From Pseudomonadota bacterium (GTDB lineage: Bacteria; Pseudomonadota; Gammaproteobacteria; Burkholderiales; Chitinibacteraceae): a stretch of 64,000 nucleotides of DNA. Made by a program: the position numbers and the translations under genes. The notes under the pieces were generated by a model that worked only from the letters and a program-made list of their open reading frames with translations, did no database searches and was not told where the DNA came from. Position 1 is the first letter of the stretch. Every line of letters begins with the position of its first letter. This document shows, piece by piece, positions 1-8,988 of the stretch. Location: contig JAGTRM010000003.1 in assembly GCA_018261735.1 (NCBI GenBank), positions 62,001 to 126,000 of the forward strand, read 5' to 3'.

Positions 1-809
1 TTCATACGCTCGGCGGGAATGCGCCATATCTTGGCGGCCAAATCAAATTCTTCCCAGCGGGCACCAATCAATTCACTGGTTCGGACAAAGGTATGCGCCA
101 TCAGTTGCAGCGCCAAGCGCGTCAGCGGCTGGCCATCGTACAGATCGATCTGGCGTAACAGCTCCGGCAGTTCCTTGGCGCTCAGGCGGGCATAGTTGGT
201 TTTCTTGCGGGCTTTCAGGGCATCGGCAGGTTTGATGTCAGCGGCCGGGTTGCGTTCGGCCAGACCGTGGGCCACGGCATAGCGCAATATCTGCCCGCAG
301 GTTTCAAGTGCGCGTTTGGCGATATCCAGCGCGCCGCGAGCTTCAATCTTCTTGACCGTCATCAGCAGCAGCGGCGCGGTAATGTCGGTCACAGGCTTTG
401 CGCCGATCACCGGGAACACGTCGGCCTCCAGTCGGCGCAACACATAATGTGCATGGCGCTCGGTACGTGCTTCTTTCCAGCTTGCCCACCAAAGTCGCGC
501 CACGGCTTCAAAACTGTTTTCTGCGGAGATTTTGGCAACCAGCTTTTCTTCCTGCCGGTTCTGGGAGGGGTCAATACCTTGCTTGAGTAGCGCTTGCAGG
601 CGGTCGCGTTCGGTTCGGGCGGCCTTGAGGGTGACATCAGGATAGACGCCAAGGGAAATCATCTTGGCCTTGCCGGCAAAGCGGTAACGGTAACGCCACC
701 ACTTCGCTCCAGTCGGCTGAACGTACAAAACCAAACCCTCGCCATCCGATAAGGGGTAAGGCTTGTCCTGAGGCTTAGCGGCCTTGAGGATAGGGTCAGT
801 CAGCTTCAT
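1..809 (-). CDS. Tyrosine recombinase (P4-type integrase), C-terminus beyond the window
   Basis: Site-specific recombinase that would integrate and excise a genomic island. The frame opens with ATG at 809 (MKLTDPILKAAKPQDKPYPL) and stays open to base 1, giving about 269 residues. Residues 1 to about 95 match the DUF4102 arm-binding domain of P4-type integrases (DGEGLVLYV, GAKWWRYRYRFAGKAKMISLG). A core-binding SAM-like region follows to about residue 190. The catalytic domain starts with the motif TFVRTSELIGARW, whose Arg near 243 fits the first catalytic arginine. The remaining catalytic residues, including the Tyr, lie outside the window, so integrity cannot be judged. The gene lies downstream of the 3' end of tRNA-Ser on the same strand, the usual arrangement for tRNA-targeted islands, so the island should extend to the left. 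Confidence 0.9.
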   Translation of the reverse strand, partial: MKLTDPILKAAKPQDKPYPLSDGEGLVLYVQPTGAKWWRYRYRFAGKAKMISLGVYPDVTLKAARTERDRLQALLKQGIDPSQNRQEEKLVAKISAENSFEAVARLWWASWKEARTERHAHYVLRRLEADVFPVIGAKPVTDITAPLLLMTVKKIEARGALDIAKRALETCGQILRYAVAHGLAERNPAADIKPADALKARKKTNYARLSAKELPELLRQIDLYDGQPLTRLALQLMAHTFVRTSELIGARWEEFDLAAKIWRIPAERM

Positions 810-821
810 GGCGTTCACCGT

Positions 822-890
822 GTGAGTAACTTTTCCATGAGTCACTATAGTTACTCACATTGTTACTCGCAATCCGATGTTGTTACTCAC
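822..890. repeat. Cluster of 9-bp GTTACTCRC repeats upstream of the integrase
   Basis: GTTACTCAC occurs at 850-858 and 882-890, GTTACTCGC at 862-870, and the inverted copy GTGAGTAAC at 822-830. All four lie between the integrase start and the tRNA-proximal terminator. The two exact direct copies start 32 bp apart, about three helical turns. Position and spacing suggest integrase arm-type sites or binding sites for an excisionase or island regulator. That role is inference; only the repeats themselves are seen. Confidence 0.6.
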
Positions 891-913
891 GTTGCCGAGG
901 GTTGGCTATGAAC

Positions 914-951
914 AACAAAAAACCCTGTAAAGCTATGCTTTATCAGGGTTT
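914..951 (-). terminator. Rho-independent terminator downstream of tRNA-Ser
   Basis: On the minus strand AAACCCTG(A)TAAAGC pairs with GCTTTACAGGGTTT across a 3-nt loop, with one bulged base, and runs into a T-rich tract. It would end the tRNA-Ser transcript before the integrase. If the tRNA 3' end is the attachment site, this terminator belongs to the island. Confidence 0.75.
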
Positions 952-986
952 CTGTGGGTGACGCTAGGTGTTGCTAGTTTGATACT

Positions 987-1077
987 TGGCGGAGAGAGGG
1001 GGATTCGAACCCCCGATAGGCTATTAACCTATACACGCTTTCCAGGCGTGCGACTTAAACCACTCATCCATCTCTCC
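987..1077 (-). tRNA. tRNA-Ser (anticodon GGA)
   Basis: The minus strand folds as a class II tRNA. The acceptor stem is GGAGAGA/TCTCTCC with discriminator G and an encoded CCA (987-989). The anticodon stem CACGC/GCGTG encloses the loop CTGGAAA, giving anticodon GGA. A long variable arm (ATAGG...CCTAT) is typical of tRNA-Ser, and the T-arm reads CGGGGGTTCGAATCCCCC. The integrase lies beyond its 3' end, so the T-arm to CCA stretch is the likely attachment core of the adjacent island. Confidence 0.95.
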
Positions 1078-1127
1078 GCAAAGGAGGCCGAATAATACCC
1101 AACACTCCCCGAGCTGGCAACCCCTAG

Positions 1128-2648
1128 TTATGAGATAGATACAGGAATCTTGCCAATCTTTGCTTGCCACTCTTTCGGGGCGATGGCATGCACCGAGGTG
1201 CCGAGGCTATCCACCGCCACGGTGACCGGCATATCTACCACATCAAACTCGTAAATCGCTTCCATGCCCAGGTCTTCGAAGGCCAGTACGCGGCTCGCCT
1301 TGATCGCCTTGGAGACGAGGTAAGCCGCGCCGCCGACCGCCATCAGGTAAACCGCTTTGTTGTCCTTAATTGCGGCGATCGCTTCCGGACCGCGTTCGGA
1401 TTTGCCGACCATGCCGAGCAAGCCGGTTTGCTCCAGCATCTGCCGGGTGAACTTGTCCATGCGCGTGGCCGTGGTCGGGCCGGCCGGGCCGACCACTTCG
1501 TCGCGCACCGGATCGACCGGGCCGACGTAGTAGATGAAGCGGTTGGTGAAATCCACCGGCAGCTTTTCGCCGCGATTGAGCATATCCGTCATGCGCTTGT
1601 GCGCGGCATCGCGGCCGGTCAGCAGCTTGCCGTTGAGCAGCAAGGTCTGACCCGGCTTCCAGCTCGCGACGTCTTCTCGCGTAATCGTGTTGAGATCGAC
1701 GCGCTGCGAGCTGGCCGAGGGCGCCCAGGTCACCTGCGGCCAGTCCTCAAGTTTCGGCACTTCCAGTTGCGCCGGGCCGCTGCCGTCGAGCACGAAATGC
1801 ACATGGCGCGTGGCGGCGCAGTTGGGAATCATGGCGACCGGCAGGTTGGCGGCATGGGTCGGGAAATCCTTGATCTTCACGTCGAGCACGGTCGCCAGGC
1901 CACCGAGGCCCTGCGCGCCGATACCCAGCGCGTTGACCTTTTCATACAGCTCGATGCGCAATTCTTCGGCACGGGTTTGCGCGCCGCGCGCGATCAGTTC
2001 GTGGATGTCGATTTCCTCCATCAGCGCTTCCTTGGCCAGGATCATCGCCTTCTCGGCGGTGCCACCGATGCCGATGCCGAGCATGCCGGGCGGGCACCAA
2101 CCAGCACCCATGGTCGGCACGGTCTTGAGCACCCAGTCGACGATCGAATCGGACGGATTGAGCATCGCGAACTTGGATTTGGCTTCCGAACCCCCGCCCT
2201 TGGCCGCAATGTCGATCTCCACGGTATTGCCCGGCACGATCTCGTAATGGATCACCGCCGGCGTATTGTCCTTGGTGTTGGCGCGTTTGCCGGCCGGATC
2301 GGCCAGCACCGAGGCGCGCAACTTGTTGTCCGGATGCAGATAGGCGCGGCGCACACCTTCGTTGATCATGTCGGTGACCGACATTGTGGCGCCGTCCCAG
2401 CGCACGTCCATGCCGACGCGCACGAACACGGTCACGATGCCGGTATCCTGGCAGATCGGCCGGTGGCCTTCGGCGCACATGCGGCTATTGGTCAGGATCT
2501 GGGCGATGGCATCCTTGGCGGCGGGGCTTTCTTCACGCTCGTAGGCTTCGCCGAGTGCTTTGATGTAATCGATGGGATGGTAATAACTGATGTATTGCAG
2601 GCTGTCGGCGATGCTTTCGATGAGATCGCTCTGTTGGATGACGGTCAT
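1128..2648 (-). CDS. fumA: Class I fumarate hydratase (4Fe-4S)
   Basis: Cytoplasmic TCA-cycle enzyme that interconverts fumarate and L-malate with an oxygen-sensitive [4Fe-4S] cluster. The 506-residue protein has both halves of the class I fold. Three cysteines sit in family positions: C66 (RPICQDTG), C185 (GWCPPGMLGIGIGG) and C277 (IPNCAATRHVHF). The C-terminal half carries the VVGPAGPTTATRMDKF and FEDLGMEAIYEFDV segments. AAGGATAAG precedes the ATG at 2648. It is divergent from thpR with about 70 bp between. This is the iron-dependent form, not the class II FumC enzyme, so it depends on the Fe-S assembly genes found nearby. Confidence 0.95.
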   Translation of the reverse strand: MTVIQQSDLIESIADSLQYISYYHPIDYIKALGEAYEREESPAAKDAIAQILTNSRMCAEGHRPICQDTGIVTVFVRVGMDVRWDGATMSVTDMINEGVRRAYLHPDNKLRASVLADPAGKRANTKDNTPAVIHYEIVPGNTVEIDIAAKGGGSEAKSKFAMLNPSDSIVDWVLKTVPTMGAGWCPPGMLGIGIGGTAEKAMILAKEALMEEIDIHELIARGAQTRAEELRIELYEKVNALGIGAQGLGGLATVLDVKIKDFPTHAANLPVAMIPNCAATRHVHFVLDGSGPAQLEVPKLEDWPQVTWAPSASSQRVDLNTITREDVASWKPGQTLLLNGKLLTGRDAAHKRMTDMLNRGEKLPVDFTNRFIYYVGPVDPVRDEVVGPAGPTTATRMDKFTRQMLEQTGLLGMVGKSERGPEAIAAIKDNKAVYLMAVGGAAYLVSKAIKASRVLAFEDLGMEAIYEFDVVDMPVTVAVDSLGTSVHAIAPKEWQAKIGKIPVSIS

Positions 2649-2718
2649 TGCTTATCCTTTTCGTGTAGCCCGGCGGACGGGCTTTTATCTCCATGCCGCT
2701 CGATTGTAACATTCACAA

Positions 2719-3255
2719 ATGCCGGAAAATCAACGCCTTTTCATCGCCTGCTTCCCGCCGCCCGAACTAGGCCGGGCGCTGCACCGGCTTGCCCGGCGCC
2801 AGCATGCCCTGCTGGGCGGACGCTGCATGCCGGCAGCCAATCTGCACCTGACGCTAACGTTTCTCGGGCAAACGCCCACGGCGTCCATCCCTACGATTCT
2901 GGACATATTGAACCGGATGCCCGCGCTGGAATGCACGCTGAATCTGGATACCCTGGGGACTTTTGTGAATGGCGGCATTGTCTGGGCCGGCAGCGCCAGC
3001 GTGCCGGAATCACTGGCCGAATGGGTCACACAACTGCGCGCCGGGTTGCAAGACAGTGACATTGTTTTCGACAACCGGCTGTTCCGCCCGCACATCACCT
3101 TGCTACGCAAAGCGGCCCAGATCGAGGCGCCAATCGAGCCCGCGCTGGCGTGGCAATTGAGGCGCGCCGAGCTTTGCATCTCGCGCTCGTCCGCGGACGG
3201 GTCGGTCTATCAAGTGGTAAGCTCGGCTTCTCAGCCGCCCGCCGGCGCTATCTAA
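2719..3255 (+). CDS. thpR: RNA 2',3'-cyclic phosphodiesterase (2H family, LigT-like)
   Basis: Member of the 2H phosphoesterase superfamily, which hydrolyses 2',3'-cyclic phosphate termini on RNA. The 178-residue protein carries both HxTL-type motifs, H43-L-T-L (NLHLTLTFLG) and H125-I-T-L (RPHITLLR), spaced as in the family. The N-terminal MPENQRLFIACFPP matches the usual LFxAxxPP opening. It is followed 13 bp downstream by a SRPBCC gene and is probably cotranscribed with it. Its physiological substrate is unsettled even in E. coli. Confidence 0.9.
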   Translation: MPENQRLFIACFPPPELGRALHRLARRQHALLGGRCMPAANLHLTLTFLGQTPTASIPTILDILNRMPALECTLNLDTLGTFVNGGIVWAGSASVPESLAEWVTQLRAGLQDSDIVFDNRLFRPHITLLRKAAQIEAPIEPALAWQLRRAELCISRSSADGSVYQVVSSASQPPAGAI

Positions 3256-3268
3256 GACAGAGAAACAC

Positions 3269-3745
3269 ATGCACTACGAACACCTTGTTGCCGTCAACGA
3301 TCTGACCAACCTGCTCACGCCCGTCATCACCCGCGCCCAACTCTGGCAGGGATTGCTGCTCAAGGCGGAATCGCCACAACTATTCAACCAGCACATCGAA
3401 AGTGTGACCATCCTCGAACGTACCGCTACCCTGCTCTGGCGCGAGGTTAATTTCGGCAACATGCTGGTGCGCGAGCGCATTCACTTGCAGGAGGGATTCA
3501 GCCTGCTGCACGATACCGAACCCGGCGAGCAGCACGCCGGCGGCAAGTTGCGCGTGCAAATCGAAGAACCCACGGCCAACGATCTGTTTGTGCGCTTCAG
3601 TTATGAAACACCCACACCGAATGATCCGGAAGCCTTGCAGCTGGTCGGCTACCTGCAGGAAATGTGGCGGCAGATGGATACGGACAGCATCCGCAAGATT
3701 CGGGAGCTGGCAGAAACCGGGCGCCTGGACATCCCGTTGCACTAA
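3269..3745 (+). CDS. SRPBCC-fold protein, AtaL-like (DUF1857)
   Basis: A 158-residue protein that resembles the AtaL-like/DUF1857 branch of the SRPBCC (START/Bet v1) superfamily, which forms a hydrophobic pocket. The sequence shows the family-like opening (HLVAVNDLTN...TRAQLWQGLLLKAESPQLF), a middle built of alternating strands, and a long C-terminal helix (QLVGYLQEMWRQMDTDSIRKI). The ligand and role are unknown. It sits just after thpR and about 100 bp before a MATE transporter. Assignment rests on recalled family resemblance only. Confidence 0.75.
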   Translation: MHYEHLVAVNDLTNLLTPVITRAQLWQGLLLKAESPQLFNQHIESVTILERTATLLWREVNFGNMLVRERIHLQEGFSLLHDTEPGEQHAGGKLRVQIEEPTANDLFVRFSYETPTPNDPEALQLVGYLQEMWRQMDTDSIRKIRELAETGRLDIPLH

Positions 3746-3845
3746 TCACGTTTGGCGTGTCGCTTTTCTACAAGCCGAGCCGCAGTCGGCTTGCTATGCT
3801 GATCCATTAGCCTTGCCCTCAAGCCGGCATTTACCGGCAACTATC

Positions 3846-5255
3846 ATGCGATTTGAAATCAGACGCGATGTCCTCCGGCTCGCGCTGCCCGTCCTCACCG
3901 AGCAATCCTTTTTCATCCTGCTTGGCATCGTCAACACCATCATGGCCGGGCGCATCAGCCGCGAAGCCGGTGCCGCCACCGGCGCAGTCGATTCGATCAA
4001 CGTCATCTTCATCAATTTTTTCGCCGCCTTGTCGATCGGCGCAACGGTGGTGGTGGCGCAATATATCGGCCAGCGCAATATCCGCATGGCCAACGAAGCG
4101 GTGAAACAAGCACTGGTCGCCAACACCCTTATCTCAACCGCCTCGGCGATCCTGATCTGGATCTTGGGCGACTGGATATTGCACATGCTCTACGGCAAGG
4201 CCGAGCCGGCCGTCATGAGTGCGATGCAGACCTATCTGAACATCACCTTGATCGGTTATCCGCTGATGGCCATTACCCAGGTGATCTGGGGCTGCCTGCG
4301 AGGCGCGGGAGACACCAAGACACCGATGAAGGTCAACGTATTGATGAACATACTCAATATCGTATTGGGTTATGTCCTGATCTACGGCCTGCATGTAAAG
4401 AACATTCACTTCAGCATCGATATCGACGGACAAGGCGTGCGTGGCGCAGCCATCGGCATCACGCTCGCGCGCGGCATCGGCACCTTGCTTGCCATCCTGA
4501 TCATCTGGCGCGGCGTTTCAGTCATCCGGCTGAAAAACTTGCGCAAATTCCGCTTTGATCCGGGCATTCAACGTTCGATCTTCAGCATCAGCTCCCCGTC
4601 GGGATCGGAATCCCTGCTCTTCAATGGCGGCAAAATCATCACCCAGGTTTTCATCGCCGGGATGGGGACCGTCGCCCTTGCTGCCAACACCTTCGCCTCT
4701 TCCGTCGTGGCTTATATGAACCTGCCCGGGCTGGCCCTGCAAACCACCCTGACCACGATGGTCGGCCAAGCGATGGGGCGCCAGGATATCAACGAGGCCG
4801 AACGCACGTTTCGCTATATCGTCAAGCTCGGCACGCTTTGCACAACGGCGCTGGGGCTGATCACCCTGCCGCTGTCCTATTGGCTCGCCCGCATGTTCAG
4901 CAGCGATGCGGATATCGTTCAACTCACCACGCACATCATCCAGCTCAACTGCCTGTTCATGTGCTTCTGGTCGGCATCTTTTGTGATTCCGGCCGGACTG
5001 AAAGGCGCGGGCGATGCCCGGTTTGCCATGTGGGCCACCATGGCCGGCATGTGGCTGTTCCGGATCGTGATGGGTTATATCCTGGGCATTGCACTCGGAT
5101 TTGGCATCATGGGGGTATGGATGGGCATGTTCATCGACTGGATGTTGCGGGCCGCGCTGTTCTATCGGCGCATGGTCAGCGGCAAGTGGAAAGCCATGAG
5201 CGTGATCGGTCGGGCCGCCACACCGGCAAACACCCCGCCAGTTGACGCGAACTGA
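3846..5255 (+). CDS. MATE family efflux transporter
   Basis: Inner-membrane multidrug/toxin extrusion protein of 469 residues that would export cationic compounds by Na+ or H+ antiport. About twelve hydrophobic segments fall in two homologous halves. Typical MATE stretches include LPVLTEQSFFILLGIVNTIM at the start, YPLMAITQVIWGCLRGAGDT in the first half and LPGLALQTTLTTMVGQAMGR in the second. ATG 3846 (MRFEIRRDVLRLALPVL) was chosen because the long upstream extension of the frame overlaps the preceding gene and has no MATE-like character. The substrate cannot be told from sequence. Confidence 0.92.
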   Translation: MRFEIRRDVLRLALPVLTEQSFFILLGIVNTIMAGRISREAGAATGAVDSINVIFINFFAALSIGATVVVAQYIGQRNIRMANEAVKQALVANTLISTASAILIWILGDWILHMLYGKAEPAVMSAMQTYLNITLIGYPLMAITQVIWGCLRGAGDTKTPMKVNVLMNILNIVLGYVLIYGLHVKNIHFSIDIDGQGVRGAAIGITLARGIGTLLAILIIWRGVSVIRLKNLRKFRFDPGIQRSIFSISSPSGSESLLFNGGKIITQVFIAGMGTVALAANTFASSVVAYMNLPGLALQTTLTTMVGQAMGRQDINEAERTFRYIVKLGTLCTTALGLITLPLSYWLARMFSSDADIVQLTTHIIQLNCLFMCFWSASFVIPAGLKGAGDARFAMWATMAGMWLFRIVMGYILGIALGFGIMGVWMGMFIDWMLRAALFYRRMVSGKWKAMSVIGRAATPANTPPVDAN

Positions 5256-5306
5256 CCCGGCATCCAATGCAGGCCGGGAACCACGCTGGAAACGGCCGGT
5301 CAAGAT

Positions 5307-5624
5307 TTAGAACTGGTCATCGCAAACCTGAACTACCCCATCCTTAACTCTGACCGGTAAGGTTAAGACAGACTCATAGGCAGGTGGCGACAGCGCTTCG
5401 CCGGTGACCAGCGAAAAGCGAGCGCCGTGGCCGGGGCAGATGATCGTCAGGCCGTCCAGCTCGCCCTCGGAGAGGTTCACCTCCTGATGGCTGCAAAGAT
5501 CCTCGATGGCATAAAAAGCACCGTCGATATTGAATACCGCCACCGGGCGCCCGCCCACCTCCAGCCGGCGGCACGTCCCATCCGGAAAAACCGCTTCAAG
5601 TGCAACATCGATCCAAGCATCCAT
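5307..5624 (-). CDS. Rieske [2Fe-2S] ferredoxin-like protein
   Basis: A small 105-residue soluble protein with a Rieske domain. C44-S-H46 and C63-P-G-H66 ligate a [2Fe-2S] cluster through two Cys and two His. It has no membrane anchor or signal peptide, so it resembles the ferredoxin components of non-heme iron oxygenases rather than the bc1 subunit. It is the last gene of the SUF operon, 1 bp after sufT. Placement suggests electron supply to Fe-S assembly or a role tied to the SUF machinery; this is inference. No oxygenase partner is nearby. Confidence 0.88.
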   Translation of the reverse strand: MDAWIDVALEAVFPDGTCRRLEVGGRPVAVFNIDGAFYAIEDLCSHQEVNLSEGELDGLTIICPGHGARFSLVTGEALSPPAYESVLTLPVRVKDGVVQVCDDQF

Positions 5625-5625
5625 T

Positions 5626-5982
5626 TCACAGCATTCCCAATTGCAAGCGAGCGGCCTCGCTCATCCTGTCCACGGACCAAGGCGGATCCCAGACCAGTTC
5701 AACCTCAACGCTGTTGACTTCCTCCACCTCACCGACCGTATTGGCCACGACTTGCGGAAAGGTTTGCGCCACCGGGCATCCCGGCGCGGTCAGAGTCATC
5801 TGGATTTGTACATGGCCACCCTCTTCTTCCACCTCCAGGTTGTAGATCAGCCCCAAGTCGTAGATATTGACCGGGATTTCCGGGTCGTAGATGGTGCGCA
5901 ACATGGTAATGACCTTTTCTTCAAGCCCGCCATCCCGGGCACTGGATAGATCAAGCGCATTTGCCCCGTTCAAATTGTCCAT
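5626..5982 (-). CDS. sufT: SufT-like MIP18 (DUF59) Fe-S assembly protein
   Basis: A 118-residue MIP18/DUF59 protein. SufT proteins help maturation of Fe-S proteins, particularly under high demand. The signature segments are YDPEIPVNIYDLGLIYNLEV and LTAPGCPVAQTFPQVV, the latter with the conserved Cys of the family. The C-terminal VELVWDPPWSVDRMSEAAR matches the usual W-P-W-x3-M-S motif. It lies between sufU and the Rieske gene with gaps of 6 and 1 bp, so it is cotranscribed with both. PaaD-type proteins share the fold, but the SUF context favours SufT. Confidence 0.9.
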   Translation of the reverse strand: MDNLNGANALDLSSARDGGLEEKVITMLRTIYDPEIPVNIYDLGLIYNLEVEEEGGHVQIQMTLTAPGCPVAQTFPQVVANTVGEVEEVNSVEVELVWDPPWSVDRMSEAARLQLGML

Positions 5983-5988
5983 TGCCCG

Positions 5989-6432
5989 CTACTCCGTACT
6001 GACCAGCCCGGTTTCATCACGCAGCGCAGCCTGCAAGGTGTGCCAAGCCAGCGTGGCGCACTTGATCCGCGCCGGAAACTCCCGCACCCCACCCAAGACT
6101 TCGAGCTTGCCCAATGGAACGGACGTTTCCTCACCGCCCGTCACCAGCGCATGAAAACCAGCGAACAGGGCCTCGGCCTCGGCCACGGTTTTGCCTTTCA
6201 GCGCCTCTGTCATCAACGAGGCCGATGCGGTGGAAATCGCGCAGCCGGAACCCTCGAAGCGCAGATCGCTGATCACTCCGTTATCGATCTTGAGATACAA
6301 CGTCAAGCGATCGCCACAGAGGGGATTGAAGCCTTCGGCATGGTGATTGGCTTCTGGCAACGGTCCGAAATTGCGCGGGCGGCGGCCGTGGTCCATCACC
6401 ATTTCCTGGTATAGCTCGCGCAGATCGGACAT
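5989..6432 (-). CDS. sufU: SufU-type iron-sulfur scaffold / sulfur-transfer protein
   Basis: A 147-residue IscU-fold protein. In the SufU branch it accepts persulfide sulfur from SufS using a zinc-bound cysteine. Visible ligands are C39 (NPLCGD, with D41), C64 (GSGCAISTAS) and C125 (IKCATLAW). The 60-residue spacing between the second and third Cys includes the insertion that separates SufU from IscU, where the spacing is about 42. ATG 6432 overlaps the sufS stop by one base (TGATG); a start 18 bp upstream is possible but would overlap more. It replaces SufE as partner inside this operon. Confidence 0.93.
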   Translation of the reverse strand: MSDLRELYQEMVMDHGRRPRNFGPLPEANHHAEGFNPLCGDRLTLYLKIDNGVISDLRFEGSGCAISTASASLMTEALKGKTVAEAEALFAGFHALVTGGEETSVPLGKLEVLGGVREFPARIKCATLAWHTLQAALRDETGLVSTE

Positions 6433-7676
6433 CAGGCGAAGACCTCCCATACTTTGTGGAGCGCCAGGAACAGCTGATCCACCTCAGCGCGCGTGTTGTA
6501 GAGTGCAAACGAAGCGCGCACCGTGGCCGGCACGCCGAAATGCGCCATCACCGGCATCGCGCAGTGGTGGCCGGTGCGCACCGCCACGCCTTCATGATCA
6601 AGGATGGTGCCCGCGTCATGCGGATGAACGCCCTCCAGTACAAAGGAAAGAATGCTGGCCTTGCTGCGCGCGGTGCCCACCAGCTGCATACCGGGTTGCG
6701 CCCCCGCCAGGTGAGAGGCATAAGCCAGCAATCCGGTTTCATGGGACGCAATGGCAGGCAGCCCGATCCCGTCCACATAATTGATCGCGGCGCCAAGACC
6801 AATCCCGCCGGCAATATTGGGTGTGCCGGCTTCGAACTTGAACGGTGGGTTCTGGTAGGTGGTCCGGGCAAAGGTGACTTGACTGATCATGTCGCCGCCG
6901 CCCTGGTAAGGAGGCATGCTCTCCAGCAGCGCCATCTTGCCGTAAAGCACGCCGACACCGGTGGGCCCGTAGAGCTTGTGTCCGGAAAACACGTAGAAAT
7001 CGCAGTCGAGCGCCTGGACATCCACGGCAAGATGCGCCACCGCCTGCGCGCCATCCACCAGCACCATCGCGCCTTGGGCATGGGCCAGCGCGATGATCTC
7101 TTTGAGCGGGTTGATCGTGCCCAGCGCGTTGGAAAGATGCGTGACCGAAACAATCCGGGTACGCGGATTCAGCAGGCGCCCGAATTCCTCCCATATCAGC
7201 TCCCCGGTATCGTCGATCGGCGCCACACGCAGCAGGGCACCGCTACGCTCGCACAACAGCTGCCAGGGAACGATATTCGAGTGGTGTTCCATCTCCGTGA
7301 TCAGAATTTCATCGTCGGCCTGCAGGCGCTGGCCGAAACTTGCCGCGACCAGGTTGATCGCCTCGGTCGTGCCGCGCACGAACACGATCTCTTCGCGTTG
7401 CGCTGCATTGATGAAGCGCTGCACCGTGTCGCGCGCGGCCTCGTAGGCCGTAGTCGCTTCCTGACTCAACTGGTGCACGCCACGGTGGATGTTGGCGTTG
7501 AAGCGGGCGTAGTAATCCGCCTCGCAGTCGATCACGCACTGCGGTTTCTGCGTGGTCGCCGCGTTGTCGAGATACACCAGCGGCTTGCCGTGCACTTGCC
7601 GCGACAGGATCGGGAAATCCTGACGCAGGCGCATCACATCCAGTCCAGCCGGCGCATCGGGCAGATGCAGGCTCAT
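6432..7676 (-). CDS. sufS: Cysteine desulfurase SufS
   Basis: PLP-dependent group II cysteine desulfurase of 414 residues that releases sulfur from L-cysteine as an enzyme persulfide. K234 in FSGHKLYGPTG is the Schiff-base lysine, and C372 in RTGHHCAMPV is the persulfide cysteine. The N-terminal VYLDNAATTQKP is typical. ATG 7676 overlaps the sufD stop in an ATGA arrangement, which points to translational coupling. The much longer open frame upstream lies inside sufD and is not used. Its likely sulfur acceptor is the adjacent SufU. Confidence 0.96.
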   Translation of the reverse strand: MSLHLPDAPAGLDVMRLRQDFPILSRQVHGKPLVYLDNAATTQKPQCVIDCEADYYARFNANIHRGVHQLSQEATTAYEAARDTVQRFINAAQREEIVFVRGTTEAINLVAASFGQRLQADDEILITEMEHHSNIVPWQLLCERSGALLRVAPIDDTGELIWEEFGRLLNPRTRIVSVTHLSNALGTINPLKEIIALAHAQGAMVLVDGAQAVAHLAVDVQALDCDFYVFSGHKLYGPTGVGVLYGKMALLESMPPYQGGGDMISQVTFARTTYQNPPFKFEAGTPNIAGGIGLGAAINYVDGIGLPAIASHETGLLAYASHLAGAQPGMQLVGTARSKASILSFVLEGVHPHDAGTILDHEGVAVRTGHHCAMPVMAHFGVPATVRASFALYNTRAEVDQLFLALHKVWEVFA

Positions 7677-8988
7677 AGCAACTCCTTGACCGCGTCGGGC
7701 GAACGTCCACGCAACAGCGCTTCCAGGCGCTGCTTCAGCGCCGCTTGCGGCATCCGCTCGATCACCTCGGCGGCAAAGGCAAAGGTCAGCAAGCCGCGCG
7801 CGGCGGCATCGTCCAAGCCCCGTGAACGCAGGTAGAAAATCTGCTCCGGATCGAGCTGGCCCACCGTCGCGCCGTGACCGCACTTCACGTCATCGGCAAA
7901 GATTTCCAGCTGCGGCTTGGTGTCGATCTCGGCCTTTTCCGACAGCAGCAGGTTGCAGTTGGTCTGGAAAGCATCGCTCTGCTGTGCATCGGGGCGGACG
8001 ATCACCTTGCCGTTGAATACCGCACGCGATGCGCCATCCAGAATGCCTTTGTAGAATTCGTGGCTGGTACCACGCGGCACGGCGTGGTCGACGCAGGTAT
8101 GGTGATCCACATGCTGCCGCCCACTGGTCAGGTACAAGCCGTCCAGTACGCATTCGGCGCCTTCGCCATCGAGGCTGACATGGATATCGACACGCACCAG
8201 GCCACCGCCCAAGGCAAACGAACCCGAGTGAAAGCGGCTGTCCTGCCCCTGCTTGACCCGGACAGCGGCAATATGGAACGCCTTGGCGCTTTCCTGCTGC
8301 AATTTGTGGTGCGTGAATTGCGCGCCGCTGGCAAGGGCAATATCGGTGATGCAGTTGGTGCAATACGCCTCATCGCCCAGGCCCACATGATGCTCGATCA
8401 CAACCGCAGAACTGCGCGTTCCGGCACGGATCAGGTTGTGGCAATGCGTGGCGATACCGGGCTCGCTCGCCAGGAAAAGCAGCTGGATCGGCGCATCGAG
8501 CACCACGTCCTCGGCCAGATAGAGACAAGTACCGTCCGCCAGAAACGCCGCGTTCAGCGCCGCAAAGCCCGTGGCTTCGAGACCTACGGCGCCCTCCAAC
8601 AGCATGCGCAGCGGTTCCGGATCACGCGCCAGCGCCTCGGCCACGCTTGTGAGCCTTACCCCCTCGGGCAGTAAATCGAGAGGAGACAACTCGGGAACAT
8701 GACGGCCATCGACGAACACCAGCAGCAGTGCGCCGGGCAAGGCCAGCTCCGCGACCTGCGCTGCCGTGACACGCGGCGCGGCGGAGGGCCGCAGGGAAAA
8801 ACGGCTGTTCTCGATCGGCGTCACACTGGTGTACTTCCAACCTTCCTGCTGCCGGGTCGGAAAACCCAACGCGACGAATTGCACCAGCGCCGCAGCCCGG
8901 GCCGCGCGCACCCACGCCACCTCGGCGCCCGGCAGCCTTGTTGCAATGCGGGCAAATTCGGCTTGATAGTGATCGCGCACCTCCGGGT

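Noticed and set aside
1164..3059. A 631-codon open frame on the plus strand
   Set aside because: It is antisense to fumarase and crosses into thpR out of frame. Fumarase has intact cluster cysteines, so the long frame is a codon-bias shadow.
6456..7835. A 459-codon plus-strand frame opposite sufS
   Set aside because: It covers the intact, motif-complete sufS on the other strand and shows no recognisable domain.
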